Shown here: piece by piece, positions 27,720 through 39,657 of the stretch | Layout: every line of letters begins with the position of its first letter | Position numbering within the stretch: the stretch's first letter is position 1 | Source of the DNA: Streptomyces sp. GS7 | GTDB lineage: Bacteria > Actinomycetota > Actinomycetes > Streptomycetales > Streptomycetaceae | NCBI RefSeq assembly: GCF_009834125.1 | Contig: NZ_CP047146.1 | Span: forward strand, 6,193,501-6,257,500 | Length of the DNA stretch: 64,000 nucleotides | Direction of reading: 5' to 3' | Made by a program: the position numbers and the translations under genes | Notes under the pieces: model-generated | What the model was told of the DNA's origin: nothing | The model's input: the letters and a program-made list of their open reading frames with translations, nothing else | Databases searched by the model: none

Positions 27720-27905
27720 ATGGACCGCCTGGACGGGTTCACCGTCGCCTTCGCCGACGGCCGCTGGTTCAGCCTCCGCCCCTCCAACACGGAACCGCTG
27801 CTGCGCCTCAACGTCGATGCCCCCGACGGGAGTTCGCTGACGCCGCTGCGCGACGAGGTCCTGGACATGGTCCGCCGCCCCGCCGCGGGGCCGGCCGCCG
27901 CCTGA
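27720..27905 (+). pseudogene. Orphan C-terminal domain of phosphomannomutase/phosphoglucomutase
   Basis: The 61-residue frame reads MDRLDGFTVAFADGRWFSLR-PSNTEPLLRLNVDAPDG..., a close match to domain IV of alpha-D-phosphohexomutases, including the phosphate-binding RPSNTEP loop. The catalytic Ser, metal-binding DGDGD and sugar loop of domains I-III are absent. Upstream bases (27600-27719) show no homologous frame. It has an ATG and a GGGAG at good spacing, so it may still be translated, but it cannot be a mutase by itself. Most likely a gene remnant. Confidence 0.7.
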
Positions 27906-27916
27906 CCGTCCGGCCC

Positions 27917-28504
27917 TCAGACGTCGCCCTGCACCAGGGCGTGCAGATGCTCGTCGTGCCACCCGTCCGCGTGCAGCAGCGCGCTGCGCATGGTGCCTTC
28001 GAGGGAGAACCCGGCCTTGACCGCCACCCGGCAGGAGGCCGGGTTCGCCGTCGAGTGGCACAGCCGCAGCCGGTGCAGCCCGAGGTCGTTCAGCGCCCAG
28101 TGGCTCACCCGCCGGGTGGCCTCGACCACCACACCGCTCCCCCGCGCCTCGGGCAGCATCCAGTACAGGATTTCGGCACTGCCGCCGTGGAGGTCGATAT
28201 CGCCCCAGCCGATGAGCCCCACGGCCTCGCCGCCCGGCTGCGCGACGGCCCAGATCGCGCTCAGCTCGTCCTGCCAGCGCCGGCGCATCCTCGCGATCCG
28301 CTCGCACGCGTCGTCCGTCGTCTCCACAACCATCCGGTTCCACCGGCGGATTGCCGGGTCCTGGCCGGCCGCGAACAGGGCGCCGGCGTCGGAGAGGCGC
28401 CACGGGCGCAGCTCCATGCCGCCCGGGAGGCCGAGGACCGGCTGGCCGAGCCGCGCCATCCGGCCCGCCGGTACGACGGCGGGTATGCGTGGGGGAATCG
28501 TCAT
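27917..28504 (-). CDS. GNAT-family N-acetyltransferase (RimJ/RimL type)
   Basis: A 195-residue protein. The region from LRPWRLSDAGALF to the end is the acetyltransferase_3 fold. Motif A contains the acetyl-CoA loop YWMLPEARGSGVVVEAT, and the motif RLRLCHSTANPASCRVAVKAGF is diagnostic. ATG 28504 is the longest sensible start but no clear ribosome site precedes it; a start at the internal ATG of MARLG is possible. Its 3' end lies 12 nt from the phosphomannomutase remnant. Substrate unknown. Confidence 0.8.
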   Translation of the reverse strand: MTIPPRIPAVVPAGRMARLGQPVLGLPGGMELRPWRLSDAGALFAAGQDPAIRRWNRMVVETTDDACERIARMRRRWQDELSAIWAVAQPGGEAVGLIGWGDIDLHGGSAEILYWMLPEARGSGVVVEATRRVSHWALNDLGLHRLRLCHSTANPASCRVAVKAGFSLEGTMRSALLHADGWHDEHLHALVQGDV

Positions 28505-28597
28505 GGCGGCATCGTGCCACGGCCACAGGCCGCGCCCGCGGCCGTCCACACGCTGCCCGGCACGCGCTGATCGGGACGACGCGACGCAGAAGTCGAC

Positions 28598-29022
28598 TTA
28601 TTCTGCCCGCAGTTGACGCCCCCTCTCCTCCGCGGTCGACCGGCAGAGCCGTACTCCGGCCCGCGGACGCGCGGCACGGAAGCCGCCCAGCGGCTCACCG
28701 ATCGCCGGCAGGGTCTCGGCGGCCACCGAGACCCTGCCGGGTACATGATCGCGGGTACCCCGCAACTCCCCCCGCCCATCGTCGAGTTCGCTCAGCGTGC
28801 GCTCGACCTGACGCAGGAAGGTCGCGCCGCGGCGGTTGCGTCGGATGCGCCGCCCCCACCGGTCGAAGAGTGGTGCGCCCGGCTCGGCCTCCGGGCGTGC
28901 GTCGGCCCGGCCGGGCGACGGCCGGGCGCCCCGCAGCTCCTCCGCGGCCCGGCCGGTGTGCTCGTCACGCGCCACGGCCGGGAAGGAGCGCAGCCGGAAG
29001 TAGCGCAGCCGCAAAGGTCCAT
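28598..29022 (-). pseudogene. Decayed LysR-family regulator gene
   Basis: A start MDL with AGGAGG upstream is present at 29022. The frame then shifts, and the rest of a LysR N-terminus is readable in another frame as LRYFRLRSFPAVARDEHTGRAAEEL, EAEPGAPLFDRWGRRIR, FLRQVERTLSELDDGRGEL and a short effector-domain start before a stop at 28598. The helix-turn-helix has lost its conserved QPxLSxxI core. The gene has therefore a frameshift after codon 3, degraded recognition helix and loss of about two thirds of the C-terminus. Confidence 0.75.
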
Positions 29023-29377
29023 CGCCCCCCTTTCCTCCTGCCCGGCGGGCAGGATCACACGCCGGAACCCGTCCCGTAGCGCACCCGCGCACCCCGAGCA
29101 CCGTGGCGGCCGGCCGCCGCGCGTCCGCCTCGCCGACCCTGGTGGAGTCCGGTACCGGCGGGCGTGCGCCCCGTTCGCCTCGCTGCGCATGCGGACCCTC
29201 CCGTTCGGTGGTGGGCTGGTCTCATCTGCCGCACAGCTGACACCGGTATATGCCGGCGTCCCGCTCCGCGCGGTTTTCACCTGCGCGCGCACCCGCAAGG
29301 GCCGCGCATGCCCGGTGAGCGAAACCCTGTGCCGCCTGCGTCGTCCCACGCCGCCGGCCCCTGTCACAAGGAGAACC
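29023..29377. other. Intergenic control region before the L-glutamate oxidase operon
   Basis: No gene is supported. It separates the LysR remnant from the oxidase operon and would normally be a LysR-target divergent region. A near-palindrome CCGGTATATGCCGG lies at 29243-29256. The end of the stretch carries AAGGAG serving the leader ORF. Confidence 0.5.
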
Positions 29378-29437
29378 GTGACCATCAGCACCCCGCGGCG
29401 GCCCGCCGCACACCAGTCCCTGCGCAAGAACGGCTGA
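29378..29437 (+). CDS. 19-codon leader ORF upstream of L-glutamate oxidase
   Basis: A GTG 4-5 nt after AAGGAGAACC opens a frame for VTISTPRRPAAHQSLRKNG, ending 6 nt before the oxidase ATG. The oxidase itself has no clear ribosome site, so termination of this leader could load ribosomes onto the oxidase start. No regulatory amino-acid run is obvious; it is basic, with three Arg and one Lys. It could alternatively be a fortuitous frame. Confidence 0.4.
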   Translation: MTISTPRRPAAHQSLRKNG

Positions 29438-33456
<4,019 letters not shown>

Positions 33457-33522
33457 GCGGCAACTAGCCCCGCACGCCCACTCCCGGGGCCGTCCCCGGC
33501 GACTCACGGGGACCCGCCCACC

Positions 33523-33557
33523 GCATGCCGCCTCCCGACCACCGGGGGGCGGCATGC
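33523..33557 (+). terminator. Terminator after the oxidase-decarboxylase operon
   Basis: Arms from GCATGCCGCC (33523-33532) and its complement (33548-33557), extended inward by G-C and G-T pairs, 67 nt after the decarboxylase stop and before the convergent serine hydrolase. Confidence 0.6.
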
Positions 33558-33594
33558 CACTCACGGCCGCGTACCGCCACCGTCACCGTCGCTG

Positions 33595-34776
33595 TCACCG
33601 GCACAGGACACCGTCGAGGAAGGCCAGGGAGTCATCGGGGTCCTGCGCCACGGGCGCGGGGTCGGCGGTGACGGCGACGGTGACCGCACGGCCGTCGTCG
33701 GTGACACCGGTGCGCGTACGGTAGCCGGGGATGTCGCCGCCGTGGCCCCACATCAGACCGCCGCACCGCAGCGGCGTGCTGATCACGCCGAGCCCGTACC
33801 GGGCCCCCGGCCACAGGCCGTGGTCGGCCGGAACGGTGGTGCGCATCTGGGCGAGCTGCTCGGGACGCAGCAGCGCACCGCCGAACAGCGCCGTGAAGAA
33901 GCGGTTCAGATCGCTCGGGGTGGAGACGAGCTGTCCGGCGGCCCAGGCCCAGGACGTATCCATCTCCGTGACGTCCTCCAGCGGCCCGCCCCCCTTCACC
34001 GGGCGGTAGCCCTCGGGGTGCGCGGCGCGCAGGCGCTCTTCACCCACCCCCGGGAGGTAGGTGTGGCGCAGCCCGATGCGGTCGATGACCCGCCGGGTGA
34101 TCTGCTCCGCCAGGGGGCGGCCGGTGACCTTCTCGACGAGCAGCCCGGCCAGGAGGTAGTTGGTGTTGCTGTACGACCAGTGGGTACCCGGCGCGAACAC
34201 CGCCTTGTGCGCCAGCGCCAGGTCGAGCAGCGCCCGGGGGCGGAGGTGCGCATGGCGGTACGTGGCGAAGTCGCCCAGGAAGTCGGTGTAGTTCGGCAGT
34301 CCGCTGGTGTGCTGGAGCAGCTGGCGCACCGTGATCCGCCGCCCGTCGATCCCCTCGCCCCGCACCAGGCCCGGCAGATACCGCTCCACGGGCGCGTCGA
34401 GCGCCACCCGGCCCTCGCCGACCAGTTGAAGGACGACGGCGGCCGTGAACACCTTGGTGTTGCTCGCCACCCGCACCTGCCCGTCGACCGGCACCCTCGC
34501 CCCGGTCCGCACGTCCGCCACGCCCGCGGTGTAGTTGCGGTCGCGCCCGTCCCGCCCGGTGACGGCGGCCAGCGCTGCCGGGTAACGGTCCTCGTGCACC
34601 AGCCGGTGCAGCCCCTGCCGCACGGCGTCACCGGGCCCACGGGCCTGCGCCACGACCGCCGGCAGCGTACCCCCGGTGGCCAGCGCGGCCGCCGTCACCG
34701 CCACCATCACGATCGCCTGACACCCCGCCGCTGACAGCCCGCGCACCCGCACCGGCCGTCGGCAACGATCGGTCAT
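33595..34776 (-). CDS. Secreted serine hydrolase (beta-lactamase/DD-peptidase, class C fold)
   Basis: A 393-residue protein from ATG 34776 with AAGGGGG upstream. A signal peptide spans ~15-45. The catalytic triad of motifs of the R61 DD-carboxypeptidase type is present: Ser105-x-x-Lys108 (VASNTKVF), Tyr202-Ser-Asn204 (WSYSNTNY) and HGG near residue 340 in place of HTG/KTG. QLLQHTSGLPNY is also typical. It would be exported and act on D-Ala-D-Ala peptides or as an esterase; which is not decidable here. Confidence 0.88.
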   Translation of the reverse strand: MTDRCRRPVRVRGLSAAGCQAIVMVAVTAAALATGGTLPAVVAQARGPGDAVRQGLHRLVHEDRYPAALAAVTGRDGRDRNYTAGVADVRTGARVPVDGQVRVASNTKVFTAAVVLQLVGEGRVALDAPVERYLPGLVRGEGIDGRRITVRQLLQHTSGLPNYTDFLGDFATYRHAHLRPRALLDLALAHKAVFAPGTHWSYSNTNYLLAGLLVEKVTGRPLAEQITRRVIDRIGLRHTYLPGVGEERLRAAHPEGYRPVKGGGPLEDVTEMDTSWAWAAGQLVSTPSDLNRFFTALFGGALLRPEQLAQMRTTVPADHGLWPGARYGLGVISTPLRCGGLMWGHGGDIPGYRTRTGVTDDGRAVTVAVTADPAPVAQDPDDSLAFLDGVLCR

Positions 34777-35297
34777 GGCAACCCCCTTGTGGTGCGGCCC
34801 GCCGGCCGCAGCGGCCTTCCGGACCTGCCCGGCCTGCACGCTCACGGTGCTCCGCCCCATCCGGTCAGCGGGACCCTGCGGCGTAGGGCCGGCCTCCGGA
34901 CCCGACTCCGCGTGAACGCAGGCCGGCGGCTCCCTGCGCCCCTCGATCACGCCCCTCCGCCTGCGCTCCGGCAGGTCGGACGGACCCCGTGCCCCAGCAC
35001 GGGCCGCCCCCCTCACAGACCGGCAGTTCACCACCGACGGCGGTGAACTGCCGAGAAGGACCAGCTGTCGCCCGGACCACCACGGCCCGGGCTCTGCTGG
35101 ATTTCACTGAACGGCCGGCCGGATGCGCGCGCCGCGTGCCGGACGCACGCCGACCACCTCGTCACCTGTTCACGGCCCGAGATGGCCGACCGCGAGTCCT
35201 ACCGTGTCAACGCCCACGTCCGCGCCGGGCGATTCCTGCCGGCGCGACGCTCCTGCACAACCGAGCGCCGCCGCCGGACAGTTACCGCTCCGCTCGT
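34777..35297. other. Intergenic region with one strong inverted repeat
   Basis: No gene is supported in 521 bp. CGGCAGTTCACC (35021-35032) and its exact complement (35042-35053) form a 12-bp stem with a 9-nt loop, which could be a terminator or operator. The left part should hold the serine hydrolase promoter. Confidence 0.5.
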
Positions 35298-35843
35298 TCA
35301 GTTGTTGGCGGCGCGACGGCCCCGGCGGTAGAGCAGGGTGCCACCCGCCAGCAGCCCGGCACTGGCCGCGATCGCCATGCCGGTCTGCGCGCCACCGGTC
35401 TTCGCCAGCTGGGGGCGGGCGTGAGACACGACACGGTGGTGCTGGTGGTGCCGGTGGTTCCCGGCCTCTTGAGTGACGGCCGGAGTCTCCGGCGCCGCCC
35501 GGTGGTGGACCTCCGGGCGCTCGTGGCGCAGCTGCGGCATGTGCTCCTGCTCACGGTGGTGGCGCCGCCGCTCGTGGCCCTTCTTGCCCTTCTCGACCTT
35601 CTCGACCTTCGATACGTTGGCGCAACGGTTGCCGAAGGCGGGGTTGAGCGCGCCGACCACATTCACGGTGTTGCCGCAGGCGTTCACCGGGATGTGCACG
35701 GGCACCTGAATCTGATTGCCGGACAGAACGCCGGGAGAACCGACAGCAGCCCCTCCGGCACCGGCGTCGGCAACGGACGTGCCCGCGCCGACGAGCAGCA
35801 GGCCGCCCGTGGCAACCGAAGCGGCAATGACCTTTTTGATCAC
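35298..35843 (-). CDS. Sortase-anchored chaplin with a single chaplin repeat
   Basis: A 181-residue wall protein starting at GTG 35843 after AGGAGGAG. Layout: signal peptide 1-26; one chaplin domain 37-76 (VLSGNQIQVPVHIPVNACGN and VNVVGALNPAFGNRC, Cys56 and Cys74); a charged, His/Arg/Glu-rich spacer 77-145; sorting signal LAKTG at 146-150; hydrophobic helix 156-172; basic tail YRRGRR. Known long chaplins (ChpA-C) carry two chaplin repeats and an LAxTG signal; this one has a single repeat and an unusual His-rich stalk. Chaplins assemble into amyloid-like surface layers that let hyphae rise into air. Confidence 0.9.
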   Translation of the reverse strand: MIKKVIAASVATGGLLLVGAGTSVADAGAGGAAVGSPGVLSGNQIQVPVHIPVNACGNTVNVVGALNPAFGNRCANVSKVEKVEKGKKGHERRRHHREQEHMPQLRHERPEVHHRAAPETPAVTQEAGNHRHHQHHRVVSHARPQLAKTGGAQTGMAIAASAGLLAGGTLLYRRGRRAANN

Positions 35844-36307
35844 GTGACTCCTCCTAGACAGTGCGGTCACGTCCGCGGACCGCACAACACACAACGAGCC
35901 CGAAGGAGGAAAGCTCCGAATGCGTCATTTCGATCACTCTTTCAGCTTGATATGTATGCTCACCCGGCTGAAGAGTGACACATATTCCTTTTTTACTGAG
36001 ATGCATTCCCAACGATAATCAGCCCAGTCGAATTCGAAGGGGAACCCCGCCTCCACCGCCCGAATTCGATCTTGCTTTACGCGGCTCGCGAAACCCTCCG
36101 GCGCATCTCACCGTCATCCCGATGCGGCCTTCGCACCCCCGGCGCGGCTTCACGCGCACCTCTCGACGGGCACAGACGGCATCGCACCCACCCCGCCCCC
36201 TCATCACCCTGCACCCTACGGGCAACTCACCGGCCGGCCGCGGCAATCCCGAGCAGCGGCCGGCCGAACGAGCCCGACCGGTAACCGACCCGGCCTGCGA
36301 CGGGCGA
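35844..36307. promoter_or_regulatory. Chaplin upstream region with two inverted repeats
   Basis: No gene is seen. CACTCTTTCAGC (35935-35946) pairs with GCTGAAGAGTG (35967-35977) with one bulged T, about 95 nt upstream of the chaplin start and in AT-rich sequence, a plausible regulator site. A second perfect repeat TCGAATTCG occurs at 36028-36036 with its complement at 36061-36069. Confidence 0.45.
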
Positions 36308-36487
36308 TCACTTCCCGCCGAGCAGCGGCAGTCGACCGATGTGCACGGGACCGATATCGGAGGTGGCCTTCACGGGGTTTCCGATGATTCCGAGGACGCC
36401 CGCACCGGGACCGTCGGCGTGGGCGGGTACGGAGAGGGCCCCAGCGAGAGCAAAGGCCCCCAGAAGGGCGGCACATACACGGCGCAT
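36308..36487 (-). CDS. Small secreted protein, unrecognised (59 aa)
   Basis: The start at ATG 36487 is set by GCAGGAGC 7 nt upstream; an ATG at 36505 would add six residues but has no such site. Residues 1-24 form a signal peptide (CAALLGAFALAGALSVPAHA). The mature peptide of ~35 residues is Gly/Ile/Pro-rich (GAGVLGIIGNPVKATSDIGP and a GG-K end) and has no Cys. It differs from the paralogous families that follow. It may be another surface peptide of the same island; no family is recognised. Confidence 0.6.
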   Translation of the reverse strand: MRRVCAALLGAFALAGALSVPAHADGPGAGVLGIIGNPVKATSDIGPVHIGRLPLLGGK

Positions 36488-36819
36488 AAGCAGCTCCTGC
36501 TTCATTTCGTGGCTTGGCGTGCTCTGGCACTCGCCACCCTCGCACCCGACCGCCGCAGGCTCGGCCGCCCACGCCACGCGGTCACCTGATCGCGCGAGCG
36601 CGGAGAGCACGCTACCGACGCGCGACCGCCCACCACCCAGAGGACGCCGGCGAACAGGCGGCATGCCGAGACGAGGCCGCGGTGCGGCGCCGTCGAAAAA
36701 AGAGTCGGCACATACGGCCGACCAGGTGGGTTGCCACACGACAACGGCGGCCGACAGTGCCTGAAAGGGCCTCAAAACCCCGCCTGACCTGCACAGATCA
36801 CAAAACCTCAATCATACAA

Positions 36820-36887
36820 TCCGGCGCGTCGTTAAGCGACTTCACGGACATTTAGCACTATCCTCACTACAAGTACGAACTCGGTAC
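36820..36887 (+). promoter_or_regulatory. Conserved promoter block, copy 1 (gene at 36925)
   Basis: TCCGGCGCGTCG at 36820-36831 and GTACGAACTCGGTAC at 36873-36887, spaced 53 nt start to start. The same two elements recur before the paralogues at 39947 and 43803 with 52 and 51 nt spacing. The rest of 36488-36924 is AT-richer than the genome and holds no gene. A leader CCGCTCAATC followed by GGAGAAGAAATG precedes the start. Confidence 0.6.
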
Positions 36888-36924
36888 TTCTGCGACACCA
36901 TCCGCTCAATCCACCGGAGAAGAA

Positions 36925-37212
36925 ATGCGCAAGCTTCACAAGGCCGCTCTCGTGGCCGCCGCCCTCGGCAGCGTCAGCATCCTCGGTACCGGCACCGCCT
37001 TTGCCGGAGGCCAGGGAGGCGGCGGATCCCACTTCGACATCAAGCAGAGCGCCCAGTGCCGGTCACACGACACCAACGTCGACATCCTCGGTGAGGTCGG
37101 CGTCGCGAACGGCCTGGCCGGCAACCTGCTCGGCGGTGAAGGCGCACCGGGCGCGCAGTCCACCCACATGGGCTCGACCATGGGTTGCGACAACGAAGCC
37201 TTCGGCAAGTAA
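36925..37212 (+). CDS. Small secreted protein, 'CRSHD-NVD' family member 1
   Basis: 95 residues. Signal peptide 1-28 (MRKLHKAALVAAALGSVSIL and on to AFA). The mature protein has QCRSHDTNVDILGEVGVANG, then GNLLGGEGAPGAQSTHMGS and TMGCDN. Two Cys bracket a Gly/Asn/Val/Leu-rich, beta-prone stretch, reminiscent of chaplins but with a different sequence. GGAGAAGAA is the ribosome site. Closest relatives are the copies at 43522 and 39947 in this window. Function unknown; exported and probably disulfide-linked. Confidence 0.8.
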   Translation: MRKLHKAALVAAALGSVSILGTGTAFAGGQGGGGSHFDIKQSAQCRSHDTNVDILGEVGVANGLAGNLLGGEGAPGAQSTHMGSTMGCDNEAFGK

Positions 37213-37220
37213 CGGAAAAC

Positions 37221-37258
37221 GAGTCCGGCGCCCGAGCCACCGGCCGGGCGCCGGACTC
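37221..37258 (+). terminator. Terminator after family-1 member 1
   Basis: Perfect 14-bp arms GAGTCCGGCGCCCG (37221-37234) and complement (37245-37258), 10-nt loop, 9 nt after the stop. Confidence 0.75.
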
Positions 37259-37409
37259 ATGCCTGCCCTCCCCCAACGCCCGGACAGTCTGCGGGGATTG
37301 GACAACTCCGACCGGGCTTCCTGCGCGGTGGACCGTCCGCACGCCTGGTCGGCCCCGACCCGTGGGCCGTACGGAGCAGGATCAGCCCTCGCACACAGAA
37401 GTAACCACC

Positions 37410-37453
37410 GACTCCGGGGCGACGGCCGCACCTTGCGCCATCGCCCCGGAGTC
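37410..37453. repeat. Inverted repeat in the gap 37259-37541
   Basis: Perfect 13-bp arms GACTCCGGGGCGA (37410-37422) and complement (37441-37453) around an 18-nt spacer. No gene is supported in the surrounding 37213-37586. It could be the terminator of a lost gene. Confidence 0.4.
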
Positions 37454-37541
37454 TGGTGTGCGGGCGGCACCCCGCCGGCGGCCGGCGTACGGACCGCCGG
37501 GACATCGCCTGCGCGCGGGTCACCTCTCCGCGGCACGGCAA

Positions 37542-37571
37542 AGCCGGGCACAGGATCAACCTGGCCCGGCT
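37542..37571 (-). terminator. Terminator after the MFSR-type gene
   Basis: Arms AGCCGGGCACAGG and CCTGGCCCGGCT pair with a small internal mismatch, 16 nt beyond the stop of the minus-strand gene at 37587. Confidence 0.55.
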
Positions 37572-37586
37572 ATCGATCGCGTGAGG

Positions 37587-37934
37587 TCAGAACTCGGCGC
37601 GCAGCCGCTTCAACTCCTTGGGGGCGGGGAGCCTGTTCGAGCAGTTCAGGTGCGGACCGATCTCCGTGTCACCCCGGCTCAGCAGGCCGCTCTCGGGCCA
37701 GATCAGTCGCTGCCGGGAGGCCGACGAGCACCTCTGCGTCTGCCTGACGACGATGTCCCTGCCGTCCTTGGCGATGAAGGAGCCCCCGCTCCTGTGGACG
37801 CAGCTCCTGTGGCCCGCGGCGCCGCGGTTGCAGTCATCCGCTCCTGACGCGTACGCCTGGGGGGCGACGACTGCGGACGCGGCGACGCCGCCGAGGAGTG
37901 CCGCGATGGCTGCGATCTGATTCCGACTGAACAT
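37587..37934 (-). CDS. Small secreted four-Cys protein, 'MFSR' family copy 1
   Basis: 115 residues from ATG 37934 with AAAGGAACG upstream. The signal peptide begins MFSRNQIAAIAALLGGVAAS and ends near AYA (29). The mature part has four Cys (DDCNRG, RSCVHR, TQRCSS, HLNCSNR) and a basic C-terminus KELKRLRAEF. It parallels the protein at 40361 in signal peptide, Cys spacing and leader. It lies downstream of the family-1 fusion gene at 38064 with a 129-bp spacer that is itself conserved. Function unknown. Confidence 0.75.
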   Translation of the reverse strand: MFSRNQIAAIAALLGGVAASAVVAPQAYASGADDCNRGAAGHRSCVHRSGGSFIAKDGRDIVVRQTQRCSSASRQRLIWPESGLLSRGDTEIGPHLNCSNRLPAPKELKRLRAEF

Positions 37935-38015
37935 CTGCTGCGTTCCTTTGCGATCGATGCCCGGGCGCGAAGTACCGTGTGCCGGTTCGCGCCCGAGCCT
38001 GAGGAATAGCGAAAG

Positions 38016-38057
38016 GGGGTTCTGGCGCCCGACCTGCCGGCCGGACACCAGAACCCC
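38016..38057 (-). terminator. Intercistronic hairpin, copy 1
   Basis: GGGGTTCTGG (38016-38025) pairs with CCAGAACCCC (38048-38057) directly after the stop of the gene at 38064 and before the MFSR-type gene. The same spacer, with a stronger stem, recurs at 40244-40278. Confidence 0.6.
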
Positions 38058-38063
38058 TTCCGG

Positions 38064-38621
38064 TTACTTGCGGAGGGCGACGTTGTCGCAGCCCATGCGC
38101 GAACCCTGGCGGGTGTTCTGCGCACCGGCGGCACCCTCACCGTTGAGCGCGTTGCCCAGCAGGCCGTTGAGTACGCCGACCTGGCCGAGGACGTCGACGT
38201 TCAGGTCGTGCGACCGGCACATGGTGTGCTGGTTGACGTTGATGTCTTCACGGCGACCCTCGGACTTCTCAGCCGGCCCCTGCTGCATCGGCTGCGGGGC
38301 GACCTGCGGAGCAGGAGCCTGCGGCATCGGCTGCGGGGCCGGGGCCTGTTGCATCGGCTGCGGGGCGACCTGCGGAGCAGGAGCCTGCTGAACGGGCTGC
38401 GGAGCGGCCTGCGGAGCCGGGGCCGGCTGCGGGGCAACCTGCGGAGCGGTCTGCTCACCGCCGTACCCGCCGCCGCCACGCGAAGTGGCTCCCGCGGCGG
38501 ACGACGAAACGGCCCAGGCGTTGGCCTCCGGCCCGCCGTCAGCAAGGCTGACTCCGGCACCTACGGTGGACAGGCAGCCGACCGCTGCGACGACGATGGC
38601 GACTCGTTGAAGTGTGCGCAT
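38064..38621 (-). CDS. Family-1 secreted protein fused to a Pro/Gln-rich repeat linker
   Basis: 185 residues. Signal peptide 1-28 (MRTLQRVAIVVAAVGCLSTV to SLA). Residues ~55-120 are a repetitive Pro/Gln/Ala/Val/Met linker (APQVAPQPMQQAP-type units). Residues ~135-185 are a complete family-1 module: MCRSHDLNVDVLGQVGVLNG, GNALNGEGAAGAQNTRQGS, RMGCDN. The linker is similar in style to the proteins at 41820 and 44127, whereas the C-terminal module is that of 39947. It therefore joins two modules that are separate genes elsewhere in the island. Ribosome site AAGGGTTCC. Confidence 0.8.
   Translation of the reverse strand: MRTLQRVAIVVAAVGCLSTVGAGVSLADGGPEANAWAVSSSAAGATSRGGGGYGGEQTAPQVAPQPAPAPQAAPQPVQQAPAPQVAPQPMQQAPAPQPMPQAPAPQVAPQPMQQGPAEKSEGRREDINVNQHTMCRSHDLNVDVLGQVGVLNGLLGNALNGEGAAGAQNTRQGSRMGCDNVALRK
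38285..38387. repeat. In-frame direct repeat, 66-nt period
   Basis: A 37-nt stretch at 38285-38321 recurs at 38351-38387 without change, encoding the Pro/Gln linker of the gene at 38064. Shorter partial units lie between them. Confidence 0.7.
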
Positions 38622-39369
38622 GGAACCCTTGATCCTTGGTTGCGTGTGGATGGAGATGACATGCCTTGACTACTTAGTGTGAGTATATGCACACCGAGTG
38701 TAATCAATCGCGCATTTCCCCCCGCTACACACTTCGTGTCGAGCCCGCAACAGGAGCGCCCCTCCCTTAGGCCCGCGACCGGCGCTCGCCACCGCACATT
38801 CCGAGGCCCCGAAAAACGAACGGCAAACCCCATCACCTCTCGTGCGAATTCACTCCGGAAGTCGCCCAACGAGACAGGCACGGCAGGCCACTTGACGTCG
38901 ACGGAGTTCGCCGAAGGCGCGCATCGCGAACCTGCGGCCCAGAGGAAGGGCGACACCACCGAAACCCCTTCCTCTACTCCCTCCGAGGGAGAAACGACAC
39001 GCCCCCCCGACAGGGTCACGGAAGCCGCTCCACGGTCACCCGTTTGCCCCTGACGTCAACACGGAGATCGCGCACGCCCCTCTTCACGCACCCCCACCAC
39101 CGCGTCAGCCGCACTCACCGAATTCCCGGCGAAGACAGCGATTTTCGACCGCGCACCCTTCCCTCATCGCCCACGAAAAGAAAGCCCGCCGGAACCGAAT
39201 GCGCCGCCGCTGCCGACCCGTTGCCGCATAGTGCGCAGAAACTCTCCGCCACGACTCGACACAAGACGCACAACGAAGTGGAACGCCCAGTTTGACTACT
39301 GCTAGTGTTCGCGCGGTCACAACCAGCAACTAGGTCTCCTTGTATAGGGACCGAAGGGTCGAGGGTTCC
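38622..39369. other. Divergent intergenic region between 38064 (-) and 39370 (+)
   Basis: No gene is supported in 748 bp. It contains, at 39014-39021 and 39033-39049, the pair GGTCACGG and CGGTCACCCGTTTGCCC, which matches the distal end of the duplicated upstream segments at 43094 and 45033 in the same orientation relative to the minus-strand gene. TTGACTAC followed by TAGTGT appears at 38667 and again at 39293, on the + strand. Confidence 0.5.
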
Positions 39370-39621
39370 ATGCGCAAGCTTCAGCAGGTCATGCTCGTCG
39401 CCGCCGCGGCCGGCAGTCTGTCGGCCATCGGTGCCGGCGCCGGCACCGCCTATGCCCACGATGGCGCCAAGGCGCGGGCGAACGACATCTTCCGCCCCTA
39501 CCAGGAGTGCAGCCCGCAGACTTTCGCCGCGGCGAACTTCCCGTTCGGCGTGCTCGCGGTGCCCGAGACGGAGGGCTTCGCCTGCGGCCAGTTCAACCAC
39601 GCCTTCGCCAAGAAGAGGTAG
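39370..39621 (+). CDS. Small secreted protein, 'FRPYQECSPQT' family (single module)
   Basis: 83 residues from ATG 39370; leader ends GAGGGTTCC. Signal peptide 1-30 (MRKLQQVMLVAAAAGSLSAI to AYA). The mature module contains NDIFRPYQECSPQTFAAANF, GVLAVPETEGFACGQ and a basic end AFAKKR; two Cys. The same module forms the C-terminus of the gene at 44127 behind a Pro/Gln linker. It is followed by family-1 member 39947 on the same strand. No known family recognised. Confidence 0.78.
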   Translation: MRKLQQVMLVAAAAGSLSAIGAGAGTAYAHDGAKARANDIFRPYQECSPQTFAAANFPFGVLAVPETEGFACGQFNHAFAKKR

Positions 39622-39657
39622 GCGGGTCGCCGGGGCAGCCGCACCCGACACCGATCG

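Noticed and set aside
38667..39310. Shared TTGACTAC...TAGTGT element at 38667 and 39293 as a common promoter
   Set aside because: Both lie on the plus strand, but the gene next to the first copy is on the minus strand, and spacing does not fit a -35/-10 pair.
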